DNA of 64,000 bases, taken from NCBI GenBank assembly GCA_947247005.1, contig OX365953.1:4469001-4533000 (forward strand), read 5' to 3'. A program made the position numbers and the translations under genes. The notes under the pieces are model-generated. The model ran no database searches. It worked only from the letters and a program-made list of their open reading frames with translations, and was not told the DNA's origin. Of the stretch, positions 39,603 to 50,425 are shown piece by piece (position 1 is the first letter of the stretch; every line of letters starts with the position of its first letter). This DNA comes from Spisula solida. Taxonomy: Eukaryota > Mollusca > Bivalvia > Venerida > Mactridae.

Positions 39603-40370
39603 GAAACACAATAAAATGAGAAAAATAATAACATTAATTTAGTTTCTTCAAACTTCTCACTAGGGTGTTTTAACGTAACAGTTATGAAGACTTATAGATT
39701 ATCAAGTGCATTTTTTATGTCAGTAGCAGGAAGAACTGAAACTACCCTTAATTGCAAATTGACAGAAATTCTAAGACGGCAATTCATTTAAGAAACACTA
39801 CACTAGCATGATATTTAAGTTCAGCTCCAATATCTTCGACAAATGAATCGAATTACTAAATTCAGCAAAAAAAGACAAAACAGTTGAAAGATTTTAAAGG
39901 GTGAAAAAAAAAGAACTTCATTCAGTCAAAAATGCATAAATCAACAAATGAAAGGAAAATAAATTGCATAGATCTAAATTAATTGATAAATAAAACACAA
40001 ACTAAATGCATCAGTATTGACTCAACACACATAATCATAAATAGACATAGATTATTTATTGTACCATTGGGCTTGTATGAATACGTACACTGAAAACATA
40101 TACCCATTGTTTCTAACTTTCGTGAATTTTAGTTTTAATTCCAGCCAGGCATTCACATGACAATTTGTTTCAGACTGTTTTCACTTTAAAAATTCATTCC
40201 AGCCAGGTAATTACTTGATAACATCTTTTTTGTTTTTTTCACTTAAAAAATATCTATTCTTGCTGTTAGTTTTTCCTCAGTGCACCGTTCAATCACAACA
40301 GGCTATTTATACTGGTAGATAAAACATCTTTTAAACAAATCACTGGTATTGCTTCAATAGTTAATGATAA
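39603..40370. other. AT-rich spacer without recognised features
   Basis: This is non-coding in all frames beyond short runs. I see no element ends or repeats. Confidence 0.5.
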
Positions 40371-40621
40371 CAGGGGTTTCAACAGGGCCAATTTAAAAAT
40401 CAGGAAAATCGTATGCGGTTGACCATTTTTGCCAAACAAGAGGCCTTCAATGAAATTTGTTTCCATAGTTAACTCAGTTTGTATTTAAGAAAATCCTTCA
40501 GAGGAGATTAAATTTGCCATAACTTTGCCATTTCTTGAGATATTTTCATCAAATCACTTTTATTTTGATCAGAAGCCATCGCTCTTTCAGGAATGATAAG
40601 TCCGGAAAATTGACACCCCTG
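40371..40621. mobile_element. hAT-like MITE (251 bp)
   Basis: It starts CAGGGGTTTC and ends GACACCCCTG, an imperfect short inverted repeat of the CAGGG class typical of hAT transposons. The interior shares CCATAACTTTGCCATTTCTTGAGATATTTT with the element at 55495-55750, both ending in a TCCGGA-containing segment. The flanks share TGATA but are not a clean duplication. Non-coding. Confidence 0.65.
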
Positions 40622-40792
40622 TTGATAGTAGCGCAGAGATACTGATTTGATCCTGAACTTTATGTATGAATATATCACAAGGTTCTCGGGGGCCATAATC
40701 AGAGACAATAAAGTACCACAGCAAATATTTTCTTTCTAAAGTCTATTTGAGGCATTGTTTTCTTCAAAAAACATGCTGATTTTGGTAAAATA

Positions 40793-41767
40793 CGAGGGGT
40801 GATCGCGAAGTTCGTATAATTTGCTTATAAATTATTTATTTTTAGTTAAATATTGATGAAACTTCACTATCAGGATGATCAACATGATTGAAGTTGAAAT
40901 ATAGAACAGAATAAAAATCGCTAACTTATGCGACAATTAACGTTACCCTTGAAACGCTACTACACGTGGTTGCAGCACACCAAAATTAAGACATTTTTCA
41001 TATTTCGTTCTCCTGAAACAATGCCGTTTTTAAAGTCCTATGTGTGATTAAAATTCACGCAAATAGAACACATCATACGTCATGGAGTCATTTACATAGA
41101 ATATAATGTTGTTTACTACATTCACTATCAAATTAGCAGTGTGTTAATCTATACAGATAATGAAACGGAAACAACGTCATGACGTCAACGGTTGACATTG
41201 AATTGAGGCGCGTTACAGAATGTTGCATGGGAATGTGAAAAAACACTGACTGAAACCAATGAAAAGATGAAAATGTGCGATAATTTAAAAGCGTATAGTC
41301 TGGCCATTACCAACAATAGAGAAAGGTTGCCATCGACAGTTTTTCTGTGTGTACGTGAAAAGTGCGCGGAATCATCCGAAACGACCGACGTAACACCATT
41401 ATACCGATAGTCAGCGAGCTCGAGAAATCTCATTAAACTATGTTTTGGTTCTGTACGAAAGAGCTAGGTATGCAGAAAATCAGATATTCGTAGCCTTGTT
41501 TCATGACTTCATGGGAAACGTGCTCCATACATTGGACCTACATTTCGTTTGACGTTATATGACGTCGTTTAGTTTTCTAGTGTGCGGGGGCTATGCATAG
41601 AGGCTGTTTAGAAATTGTCGTAACTATGTAACTGTTTGATGTATTTTTCTCATTTTTATAAGAGTTTGATAATGCATATAATATTGTTATGGTATTATTT
41701 ATTATTCTCTATGAGCAAAACAAAACGATGCACAACAAAATTATACGAACTTCCCGATCAACCCTCG
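40793..41767 (+). mobile_element. Decayed mariner-type transposon relic
   Basis: The TA-flanked ends are ~30-bp inverted repeats beginning CGAGGGGTGATCGCGAAGTT on the left and CGAGGGTTGATCGGGAAGTT read inward from the right. Reading from an ATG at 41179, the frame gives VDIELRRVTECCMGM and then stops. A later piece near 41366-41404 gives RGIIRNDRRNT. Both resemble parts of the N-terminal half of mariner transposases. Multiple stops and shifts, and no sign of the catalytic half, show it is inactive and internally deleted. Confidence 0.75.
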
Positions 41768-41896
41768 TAATGGTTAAATTATGCTTTATAAAAGGTAAAA
41801 AGATCAAGTTAATATCTCTGCACTATACAACAATTAGCAGGCATAAAGTTGAATCTATTATGAAACACTGGTACAGCAGAATTCATAGACAAAATA

Positions 41897-42204
41897 ATTG
41901 AAAATCTGAACATGTTAATTATTGAAAATCTGAACATGTTAATCATTGAAAATCTGAACATGTTAATCATTGAAAGTCAGAACATGTTAATCAGTTGAAA
42001 ATCTGAATAGGTTAATCATTGAAAATCTGAATAAGTTAATCATTGAAAATCTGAACAGATTAATCATTGAAAATCTGAACATGTTAATCATTGAAAATCT
42101 GAACATGTTAATCATTGAACATCTGAACAGGTTAATCATTGAAAATCAGAATAGGTTAATCATTGAAAATCTGAACATGTTAATCATTGAAAATCTGAAC
42201 ATGT
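41897..42204. repeat. 24-bp minisatellite, about 13 copies
   Basis: The unit is ATTGAAAATCTGAACATGTTAATC, written here as ATTGAAAATCTGAAC + ATGTTAATC. Variants have AGGTTAATC or CAGATTAATC. It is AT-rich and unrelated to the other 24-bp array at 52848. Confidence 0.9.
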
Positions 42205-43189
42205 GAAAACCTGATTATGTTAACACCTGGCTGTAAAAAAACCCTTATTTTTAAAAAATCTTACTAAAACATCGCTATGACAACAGACAAAAATTTCGAA
42301 AAAAAAATCTAGGAAAAAATGTTACCACAAATAAATTAAAATTCATAGTCATTTTATCCACAACATACACAACTGTCACTGACATGTTTATTACATTTTT
42401 GCCTAATTAGGCAAAAATAAAATTAATTTGCTAATGCTAAAAATTAATTAATTCACAATATGGGAATAACAATAATATTATGCTCCTCATTAATACGGGA
42501 AAATTTTACTAATTTCTAACACTTTACACATAAAAATTTTGCACACTACATGAGTAAAAAGTTACAATTCAATAAAAAAAATTCTGAAATCACTACAGTA
42601 ATAATATATATTTCATGTGTAATATTCTAAGCCAAAACACGTAAAATATTGTCATCTTACTACCTATATTGAGACAATGTGGTCCCAGATTTTAATTTCT
42701 TACTAAAATTTATTTTGGCTTTTTTTCAGTTTCAATTGATGGTTTTTGTTTGTTATATCATTGATTCTTAAATTCTACTAGCATGTGAAGTAAATAAATA
42801 GTCTCTGTCACTGATTACGAAAGTTTATATCAATTGCACAAAAATCATAGCACTCTCTTTAAATAAATAACTTTTCAATTTGATAATGTAATTATACAAT
42901 AAATGTATAGTTTCTGACCAAAAATGTTTTACATTCATAAAATAAATGGTTTTTAAATTCTCAAACTTTGGAAAATATCCGTAAAATATTGTTGAACCAA
43001 TTTTGACATAAACCAATACTATAAGTGTACAGTGTGATCGAAACCCCTGTCTCTATGTCTGTAATGTTCATTCCAAAACTCTTCTTGTGAACGGTACACT
43101 GTCGTGTTGTTGAATAGTCTCGGAAACTAACGAGATAAAAAGCTGTTGTCACAACAGCACTGTTCATGTACTAAAGTCCTCATTCTCAA
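42205..43189. other. AT-rich DNA downstream of the syntaxin gene
   Basis: There are no recognised elements. Part of this may be 3' untranslated sequence of the syntaxin gene if the polyadenylation signal at 43190-43195 is not the one used. Confidence 0.45.
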
Positions 43190-43195
43190 TTTATT
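43190..43195 (-). terminator. Candidate polyadenylation signal AATAAA for syntaxin
   Basis: On the minus strand this is a canonical AATAAA about 225 bases after the syntaxin stop codon. Syntaxin transcripts often have long 3' untranslated regions, so a more distal site is equally possible. Confidence 0.3.
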
Positions 43196-43307
43196 GTCGT
43201 AAACATAATCCTGTAAACGTTTGTCCATAAATCGCCCCAAAAAAATTCCCAAATCAAAACATGATCGCGATTTGGTGATGTAACGATTTTTTTCAACTAA
43301 AAAATAG

Positions 43308-43353
43308 TCACATGATGGTCACGTGATTTGTCACATGATGGTCGGTCACATGA
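43308..43353. promoter_or_regulatory. Cluster of four TCACRTGA E-box octamers
   Basis: TCACATGA occurs at 43308-43315, 43331-43338 and 43346-43353, and TCACGTGA at 43319-43326, all within 46 bases. TCACGTGA is the core recognised by MiT/TFE and USF-type bHLH-ZIP factors. The cluster lies 67-112 bases past the syntaxin stop, in the presumed 3' untranslated region. Binding is not shown. Confidence 0.4.
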
Positions 43354-43419
43354 TCTGGTATCCATGGCAACAGGAATGTAACAAGTGTTTTCACTGGTGA
43401 ACACTCAGCACATAGACGA

Positions 43420-43497
43420 CTAGGTCAGCGTTGTGAGTAATATAATTGCTAAGATAACAACTAGTACAACTACGCAAATAATGATCATTATGAGTTT
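43420..43497 (-). CDS. STX1: Syntaxin-1 last coding exon: transmembrane anchor
   Basis: An AG acceptor precedes position 43497. The exon gives 25 residues, KLIMIIICVVVLVVILAII followed by LLTTLT, then TAG at 43420-43422. It is the C-terminal tail anchor that places syntaxin in the presynaptic plasma membrane, and its IMIIIC opening is characteristic of the syntaxin-1 group. The phase is 0 and matches the preceding donor. The juxtamembrane pair usually KK is KL here, and only one cysteine is present where vertebrate syntaxin-1A has two adjacent ones. No second candidate anchor exon was found in the intron or downstream, although alternative anchors are known in other syntaxin genes. Confidence 0.93.
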   Translation of the reverse strand, partial: KLIMIIICVVVLVVILAIILLTTLT

Positions 43498-43635
43498 CTG
43501 AAATGCAGAAAAGAAATAAAACAAAGTTAATGATAATTATAATAAAACGAAAACGTAAATCAATTGACCTGATTGCACAGACAACTTGTCAAATTTCTGC
43601 ACTTGTTTAAAATGTTTATACAAATCTCAGAACCT

Positions 43636-44221
43636 GACCCCCTAACCTCCCCTCCACCACGTCTATGTTTTAATTTTGGTTTATAGACCCCCTAACCTCC
43701 CCTCCCCCACGCCTATGTTTTAATTTAGTTTCTAGACCCCCTAACCCCCCCCCTCCCCAACGCCTATGTTTTAATTTTGGCTTCTAGACCCCCTAACCTC
43801 CCCTCCCCCACGCCTTTGTTTTAATTTTGGCTTCTAGACCCCCTAACCTCCCCCACGCCTATGTTTTAATTTTGGCTTCTAGACCCCCTAACCTCCCCTC
43901 CCCCACGCCTATGTTTTAATTTTGGCTTCTAGACCCCCTAACCTCCCCTCCCCCACGCCTATGTTTTAATTTTGGCTTCTAGACCCCCTAACCTCCCCTC
44001 CCCCATGCCTATGTTTTAATTTTGGCTTCTAGACCCCCTAATCTCCCCCCAAGCCTATGTTTAAATTTTGGCTTCTAGACCCCCTAACTTCCCCTCCCCC
44101 ACGCCTATGTTTCAATTTTGGCTTCTAGACCCCCTAACCTCCCCTCCCCCATGCCTATGTTTTAATTTTGGCTTCTAGACCCTCTAACCTCCCCTCCCCC
44201 ACGCCTATGTTTTAATTTTGG
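43636..44221. repeat. 50-bp C-rich minisatellite, 12 copies
   Basis: The unit begins GACCCCCTAACCTCCCCTCC and ends ATTTTGGCTTCTA. There are 12 copies, two shortened. On the syntaxin sense strand each unit carries GGGGGAGGGGAGG followed by TTAGGGGG, four G-runs of a kind able to form a G-quadruplex. The array starts about 139 bases before the acceptor of the transmembrane exon. Confidence 0.93.
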
Positions 44222-44324
44222 TAAATCCCAGTTTCAAAGCCTGAAATTCTATTTTCAATGTACACAAAGAAGGATAATTCAGGATTCAAAATTCTGAAAT
44301 CAGGCATGGGCCTGAAAAATACCA

Positions 44325-44807
44325 GGGTACTGTTTTATCAAAGCATTTACGCTAGCGTAACTCTAAGTTTTCCGTAAATATTGCGTACGTCGATAATATT
44401 TGCGCAAATGCGTTTTACTAAGAATTTTTTTCTCATGTTTTGTCGTAAGTATTGGCGTAATTCTACGCAAGGTCGGAGTAAGCGTAAATAGCAAATATGA
44501 ACGTAGTGAGGAGTTTTTGCCACGCACTGTTGATTTTCGACCGTCACTTGTTGTTATAGACCATGATTAGTAATATAAACCTGTTTAATCATCAAAACTT
44601 ATCGAACGTTTATGTATATTTATTCACTCTGGTTCCCGTTATATTGGTAATATTGTGGCCCGGTCTATGTTCAATATTCAATATTTTTACGTAAATGTAT
44701 GCAACAACTTGCGATCGTTTAGTAAAACACACTTAAGGATTTGCGTAAGTGACAAATATTTGCGTAAACTTACGCGAGATTTACGCAATGTTAGTAAAAC
44801 AGTACCC
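44325..44807. mobile_element. MITE with GGGTACTGTTTTA ends (483 bp)
   Basis: The ends read GGGTACTGTTTTAT on the left and, reverse-complemented, GGGTACTGTTTTAC on the right. The interior is dense in inverted TTTACGC/GCGTAA motifs. If the unit is taken from CTGTTTTA inward, TA flanks both sides. A shorter relative is at 49863-50092. Non-coding. Confidence 0.75.
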
Positions 44808-44982
44808 AGGCCTTTATAAACCATTTTTGAACATTTTTTCATACAAAGTGTTCAGTCAACCTAACCCAGTTTTCTTGAATTAATTATCAACCAGTATTAA
44901 CATGTCTTTCAACAAGCAACTACCAACCAGTATTAACATGTCTTTCAACAAGCAACTACCAGCTTCTCTATATAGGAAATGG

Positions 44983-45712
44983 AACAAGAGGGCTAAGACG
45001 ACCCTTTATTGCTCAACGGAGTACTCGCCCTAACTAAGATTCAGGGAAATCTAGCAAAAATGTCTCAATTACATACACAATACATTTGTATTGTTCAATC
45101 TGGTGACTTAGTACTTGACCCCAGATGACCCATATTTGAACCTGCCCTAGATGTCACGGAGGCAAACATTCTGACATGATCAATATCAAGAGAAACTGTA
45201 TACATAAGATTTTTTGTATAACTTCATCTTGTTTTTTTACCCCATCTGACCCAAATATAGGCCAACATTTGATAGAGATTGCAATTGTGTCCAAACTTCT
45301 TAATGATAAAGTCAAATTGGGACCTCTAGTTAAGTGTGTAATTTACACACTTTATCATTCTATGACCTTGTGACCTAGTTTTTTTTTTACCTCAGATGAC
45401 CAAATATTGACCTTGACCTAGATTATAAATGTGATCAATCTGATCTAGATTCTAAAATATGAAGCTAAAATTGTGACTTTTAATATGTTTACAAGTTTTC
45501 TTTTTATTTGGCTGGAAACCCATTTTGGATACCAGATGCTCCAATATCATTACATTACCTACATTTTTAAGATAATTGTGGCTAAATTTCATAAGGATTA
45601 AGCCAACATGATGACCACTAGTGTGTTCAATTGTGGACAGACACCAGACAGACGACAGAGAAGATATAACCTTACAACATATCTTGTTACTATGTGACAA
45701 GTGAGCTAAAAA
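44983..45712 (+). mobile_element. Pearl-like element, diverged
   Basis: It starts AACAAGAGGGC, has diverged core repeats (TTGACCCCAGATGACCCA, GACCTTGACCTAGATT) and a CAGACAGACGACAGAG tail, and ends GTGACAAGTGAGCTAAAAA. The start lacks a clean GCTCACCTG arm, showing age. Open frames here (for example 45452-45850 minus) are incidental. Confidence 0.6.
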
Positions 45713-45996
45713 CAGAATCCAACCATTGGATTCTACCCTGTGATATTCTACGCTGGCCCCGCTTTTCCATGGGGAAAGAATAGGTAGGCCCGATTTTTCC
45801 TCCAGGGTAAAACTTGCCCGGGAAAAAAAGACGGCAACACCAGTAATCAACCTTGTCAGTTTTCATGTATTTAGCATAATAGGTTTTATATACAATTTCC
45901 AATTTGATCCCCTAAATCATACTGAGCAAATACTATCTGGTAAGTGGGAGACATAACTGCAGGCCAATGCCAAATGCCACTCCCCAAGTAAAGCTA

Positions 45997-46208
45997 CAGG
46001 GGGTTCTACTGAGGCATAATGCACAATCCTCAAGTCTGCCTCAAGTGCCATTAGCACACATCCCTACACCAAAACTTGTTGTATTCAAACGACCATAACT
46101 CTGCCAATAATTGGTATTTTTTCATCAAATAACTTTCATTTTCAGCAGAAAAGAGCCTTCTCTTTTTAGTACATCAAATTCCGGAATTCGGGAAAAGTAT
46201 GACCCCTG
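45997..46208. mobile_element. hAT-like MITE (212 bp) with 7-bp target duplication
   Basis: It starts CAGGGGGTT and ends TGACCCCTG, and AAAGCTA flanks both sides (45990-45996 and 46209-46215). The interior shares CATAACTCTGCCAAT and TTCCGGAATTCGGGA segments with the elements at 40371 and 55495. hAT elements usually make 8-bp duplications, so the assignment rests mainly on the CAGGGG ends. Confidence 0.7.
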
Positions 46209-47776
46209 AAAGCTATCATCCGTTACCTAATGAATATGCAACTCCAAACCCTTGAATGATCACCCAACCCCCTCTCCAATGTCTCTCTAATCTAACAAAC
46301 AGGTTCTGAGATTATAATCTTCAAGTTCGTAGAGCAGTCTCAAATCTCTAGCCTCTGATTGGTCAGTTCGGAGTGAAGTCATAACTTTGACCAATGGAAA
46401 GGCTTCTTTGAGACAGGTCCTAAAAACTCAATTCAAGTGCAGAAAATGACATAATAACAAAATATATCCAAATCAACAGAAAAGATACTCAACATTTGGT
46501 GAATAAAATTAAGTGTGCATTTGATAAGTGTAAATTAAATGCAACAATTGGCAAAATTAATTAATAATTTACTGTGAAAATTGCTCCAACGATAAGGATT
46601 ACTTTGTACACAAACTTTACACAATGCAAAAAAATTGTCGAGAAATAAAGAGCACGGTATAATGCAAACGATCACTAATTTACTGTACATGCATTGAAGA
46701 AAAGCAAAGTGATATTGAAGTACTGCAACTGGTCCATGAAACCCATTGAAGAAAAAAATATTTTACAAAAGAATGTTTTACAAGAACATGACTATTTTAT
46801 AGCATTATTTCATAGCATTTTCAGAGGCTGAATCACAACGTATTATTTTGTTTTACTTCCCTGTCGGACTCGTTATTATTTTTTTAAAAGGTGAAATTAA
46901 TGTTATTGCTGTTGTTGCTTTACATCAGACAGATATCCTAAATATTCTGTGACAACCTGTGCTGTCGCAGCGTCACATATTTCCAGTCACTGTGACCTTA
47001 CTGTTAAGACATGGTGACCTCAAAATCAATAGAATTTTTCAACTGGTCATGTCCAAGTCTTTGGTCAAGTTTCATGATAACTTTTACCGAACTTTATGCT
47101 TGTGCAATTAATCCCGAACCTGTTTCTTTAATTTAAGTTACAATGACCTTGACCTTCTGTCTAGTGACCTCGTAATCTGACCTTTCATCCAGTGACCTCA
47201 AAATCTAAAGGGTCATCTACAGATCCTTACCAATTCATCTTCTAAGATTATGAAACCTGAAGGCTCTTGTATTTTTTTAGTTTTTGATTGGAAACAATTT
47301 TGTTCTACTGACAAACAAACTAAAAGGTATGAGCCAAACAGACAGCCTGCAAGTAGACGTTCATTAAAATCATAATGTACTTCATACGGGTATATTACTC
47401 GAGTTCTACAATTTGTACGTATGTTGAAAGACTTTTTTTCAGGCATTACAGATAGAAGGCATTATCATAATTTCTAAGAAGCAAAAAACTAACACTAACA
47501 ACCTTGACCTTTTCTTCCGACCAGCTAAATTCAATACTGTCTGTAGAACTTTAGATCAGCGCAATATTCAAATATGATTTCTCAGTTATGAGCAAACCAT
47601 TGGCATACTATATACTAGAGGAATTTTACATTGAAAAAAAAATCAAAATGTATACAACATACAATGCAACCCTACAGTGGATTTTACAAACAGATCAGAG
47701 GTGTAAGCCCAAATTGCAGTACTTCGATGTTCACAGTGCGTGAAGAAAAAATAACAGTACAAAAGGTACTACTAAC

Positions 47777-47887
47777 CCGCCGAGCACGACTTTGGTATTT
47801 CACAGCTTTTTTCGTGTCCATTTTGGCAGTTTCAACATAGTCCACGGCTTGTTCAACATTATATTCAATTCTGTCAATCATTTCACC
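47777..47887 (-). CDS. STX1: Syntaxin-1 exon: C-terminal half of SNARE motif
   Basis: The exon has 111 bases, phase 0 to phase 0. It encodes 37 residues from [18 protein letters not shown] through [19 protein letters not shown], aligning with syntaxin-1A 227-263. This is the membrane-proximal half of the SNARE helix plus the basic juxtamembrane stretch. The acceptor is TTGATTAG before 47887, and the donor is GTTAGT after the codons for ARR. VETAK replaces the vertebrate VERAV, while the TKKAVKYQS block is unchanged. Confidence 0.97.
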
Positions 47888-48048
47888 CTAATCAACACAC
47901 AACAAAACAAGGTTAAACATTTTCTTAATCAACAAACAAATAAACAAGATTTATCATTTTAAAACTTTAAATTTAGAAAGAACTACTTATCTGCATGTTT
48001 GTATAGTTGCTTAAGTTTTGTGAATTTATTGCACAATTATCAATAGTG

Positions 48049-48585
48049 AAAAGGGCCCTAGGTCGCTCACCTTTTGTTGAAGTGCATGCAAACCCTGTGA
48101 TTTGACCTAGTGACCTAGTTCTTAACCCAATATCGTACTTGACCTAGATTTTGTTGAGGTGATCATTGTGACCAAGTTTCATAAAGATAAGGTAAAAATT
48201 GTGACCTCTAGTGACTACACAGGGTTTTTCTATGATTTGACCTTGTGACCTAGTTTTTGACCCCGGATGACCCAATATCAAACTTGACCTAGATTTTGTT
48301 GAGATGATCATAGTGACCAAGTTTCATAAAGATTAGGTCAAAATTATGACCTCTACGGACTACACAAGGGTTTTCTATGATTTGACCTTGTGACCTAATT
48401 TTTGACACTGGATGACCCAATATCAAACTTGACCTAGCTTCTGTTGAGATGATCATTGTGACCATGTTTCATAAAGATTAGGCCAAAATTGTGACCTCTA
48501 GTGTCTACGTAGACAAGCAAATTGTTGACGGACAACGGACGAAGAGTGATCACAAAAGCTCACTTTGTGACAGGTGAGCTAAAAA
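48049..48585 (+). mobile_element. Pearl-like element in syntaxin intron
   Basis: It starts at AAAAGGGCCCTAGGTCGCTCACC and carries three ~145-bp core repeats very similar to those of the macro-repeat element. It ends GACGGACGAAGAGTGATCAC then TTTGTGACAGGTGAGCTAAAAA (given here in two parts because they abut). It lies just upstream, in transcript terms, of the exon at 47777-47887. Confidence 0.7.
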
Positions 48586-49203
48586 GTTTTGGAAGAGATA
48601 ATGGGGCTTTAAGTGATGGACTCATTTGTGTAATCCTAATGTTTTTAGCTTAGTTTATAAATAAACAATGTTTGTTGATTTTGCTTACAATGACGATTGA
48701 AATCTATTGAAGTCTCAATAGAAGATACTGGTAAATGACAAGCAAAACAATGTTGTCATGTCAGGAGCAATGGTTACCCTGAGAATGTAATCATAGCCAT
48801 ATAGAACCAAACTGTCCCGGAATCAAATATCAACCAGTTCTTGCTCTCCCACAAGCAACTGCTCCGCATGTGCAGTACATGAAAGAACATTCTGACTCAT
48901 CCTGGAAATCAAATCTGTGCGAATGTCTAGTGCTGAAAGAACTGGTCCCAAATTTCCCGCAGCATCTCAATCTGCGCTAATTAGCAAGTCTTTAGCGAAT
49001 GTCATTAGCACACACCCCCACCAACACTCAGTTTAATCATTGTTCTTTCATTAAAATTCAACTGATCAAATTTAAAATGATCATAACTTTGTCAATTATT
49101 TGAATTTTTTCACCAAATAACTTTCATTTTCTGCAAAACATTTCATTCCTTCTAGAGCAGCAGATCTTGATTTCCGGATTATTCTAGAATAGTAGGACCC
49201 CTG
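48586..49203. mobile_element. Intron with a hAT-like MITE end at 49203
   Basis: From about 48970 to 49203 the sequence resembles the hAT-like MITEs (TCATAACTTTGTCAATT, TTTCACCAAATAACTTTCATT, TTCCGGATTATT) and ends GGACCCCTG at 49203. The left end is not clear. The right end lies only about 24 bases from the splice donor of the exon at 49227-49364. The rest is unremarkable intron. Confidence 0.45.
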
Positions 49204-49226
49204 CGGTCACTATCAGTAAACTTTAC

Positions 49227-49364
49227 CTGTTGTTCCACCAACATGGCCATATCCATAAACATATCATGGAGTTCTTGTATACTTTTCTCTAATTTCATAA
49301 TATCCGCATGGCGTGCTTCTATATCGGCTAAAGTCTGTTTGGCTTGCTGTGTCTCCATAATAAT
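49227..49364 (-). CDS. STX1: Syntaxin-1 exon: N-terminal half of SNARE motif
   Basis: The exon has 138 bases, phase 0 to phase 0, and gives 46 residues. It runs [20 protein letters not shown], then a stretch ending [16 protein letters not shown], and aligns with syntaxin-1A 181-226. The last codon, CAG, is the central ionic-layer glutamine (Q226), the hallmark of Qa-SNAREs. The acceptor is TTTGCAG and the donor GTAAAG. The [14 protein letters not shown] block is nearly invariant in the family. Confidence 0.97.
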
Positions 49365-49862
49365 CTGCAAACATAAGACACACAAACATGTAATCATAGT
49401 TAGTGCCATGTAATTTTTGTGTTAATTGTATGTGATGTTTTTAAGTTTTCTGCGCTCGGCTGGTTAAGTTTAGTGCTGCCTTCCATGACCGATTTTCTAT
49501 TATCTTTTTACATTATAGCAAAATAAATACTCCCACATCTTTGAAGGGGTCAAAATGAAATCCTACATTGCCATCCCTTGTTACTATCCACCACCCATAA
49601 TTATAAAGCAACCCTGACCCCTGTTACTGTCTTTTATATCACGATTCTTGTAAGTTTCTTTCCAACAAACAAACTGTTAAAATCATTTGACTTTCAAGTG
49701 AATACAAATCGGTCCAAATCAAATCCTGAAACACTTTTTAGAAACAATACACACACAACACTTCAGTTGACTTGGTGTCGCTTTTTTCATTTTTGGAAAT
49801 AAGTGTAGACACACACGATGGAATCATGAAGTAACTCAACTTATTTATTAGTTTACAGAGTA

Positions 49863-50092
49863 CTGTTTTATCAAAGCACTTACAGAAATAGTAAACTTAC
49901 AATCAAATTTAAATTATTTATGACGTGTTAACAAGTATAAATTGTGGTAAATGGAGCTGCAATACTAATAATGATTCAGTAACTGAACCCCTACAAACCA
50001 TATCCATCACCAATTTGCAGTTGTTAAAGAATAATAAATAATTTGAATTTGAGCGTAACTTTAAGATTTTCGTAAGTGCTTTGATAAAACAG
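49863..50092. mobile_element. TA-flanked foldback MITE (230 bp)
   Basis: The ends CTGTTTTATCAAAGCACTTA and the inverted counterpart form a ~24-bp near-perfect terminal repeat, flanked by TA at 49861-49862 and 50093-50094. It shares its ends with the 44325-44807 element. Non-coding. Confidence 0.8.
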
Positions 50093-50425
50093 TACCCTGA
50101 AGTTTAGTTGATTTTCTAAAACCCAAGTATTGCATACCTAATGAAATCACATACAATTATCTATACATTGGGATTCTATGACAACTAAATTCTCAATCCA
50201 GATAATTATACAGGGTTTCGAGGCTGCTAGCATTCAGCAAAGCTTTCAACCATCTGAGGTTATCAAGACTGCTGGCATTCAGTAAAGGCATTTTAACTAA
50301 AGACGATTTTTAGTGTAACAAGGGCAGATAACTCGTAAATATAGGTCACAGAGTTACCAGCCTTGTCTGTATGAACTCCCTTTTAAATAGTGAACAAGTA
50401 ATTAAGAATTGCAAGCAATACTAGA

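Larger units (their letters stand above)
43498..47776 (-). other. Last syntaxin intron, repeat-rich
   Basis: This 4.3-kb intron holds the 50-bp C-rich array, a 483-bp foldback MITE, a pearl-like element (44983-45712) and a hAT-like MITE (45997-46208). From 46216 to 47776 I see only AT-rich sequence with scattered GTGACCT motifs. Confidence 0.7.

Noticed and set aside
39386..39634. Thr/Pro-rich and Cys/Gly-rich open frames
   Set aside because: They come from a 21-bp repeat read in several frames; no conserved domain, and frames exist on both strands.
43636..44221. CCCTAA in each 50-bp unit as interstitial telomere sequence
   Set aside because: There is one hexamer per 50 bp and no tandem telomeric run, so it is not a telomere remnant.
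47440..47470. A second syntaxin anchor exon starting AAATTATGATAATG on the minus strand
   Set aside because: It follows an AG, but the frame that would continue syntaxin hits TGA at the third codon and no hydrophobic stretch follows.
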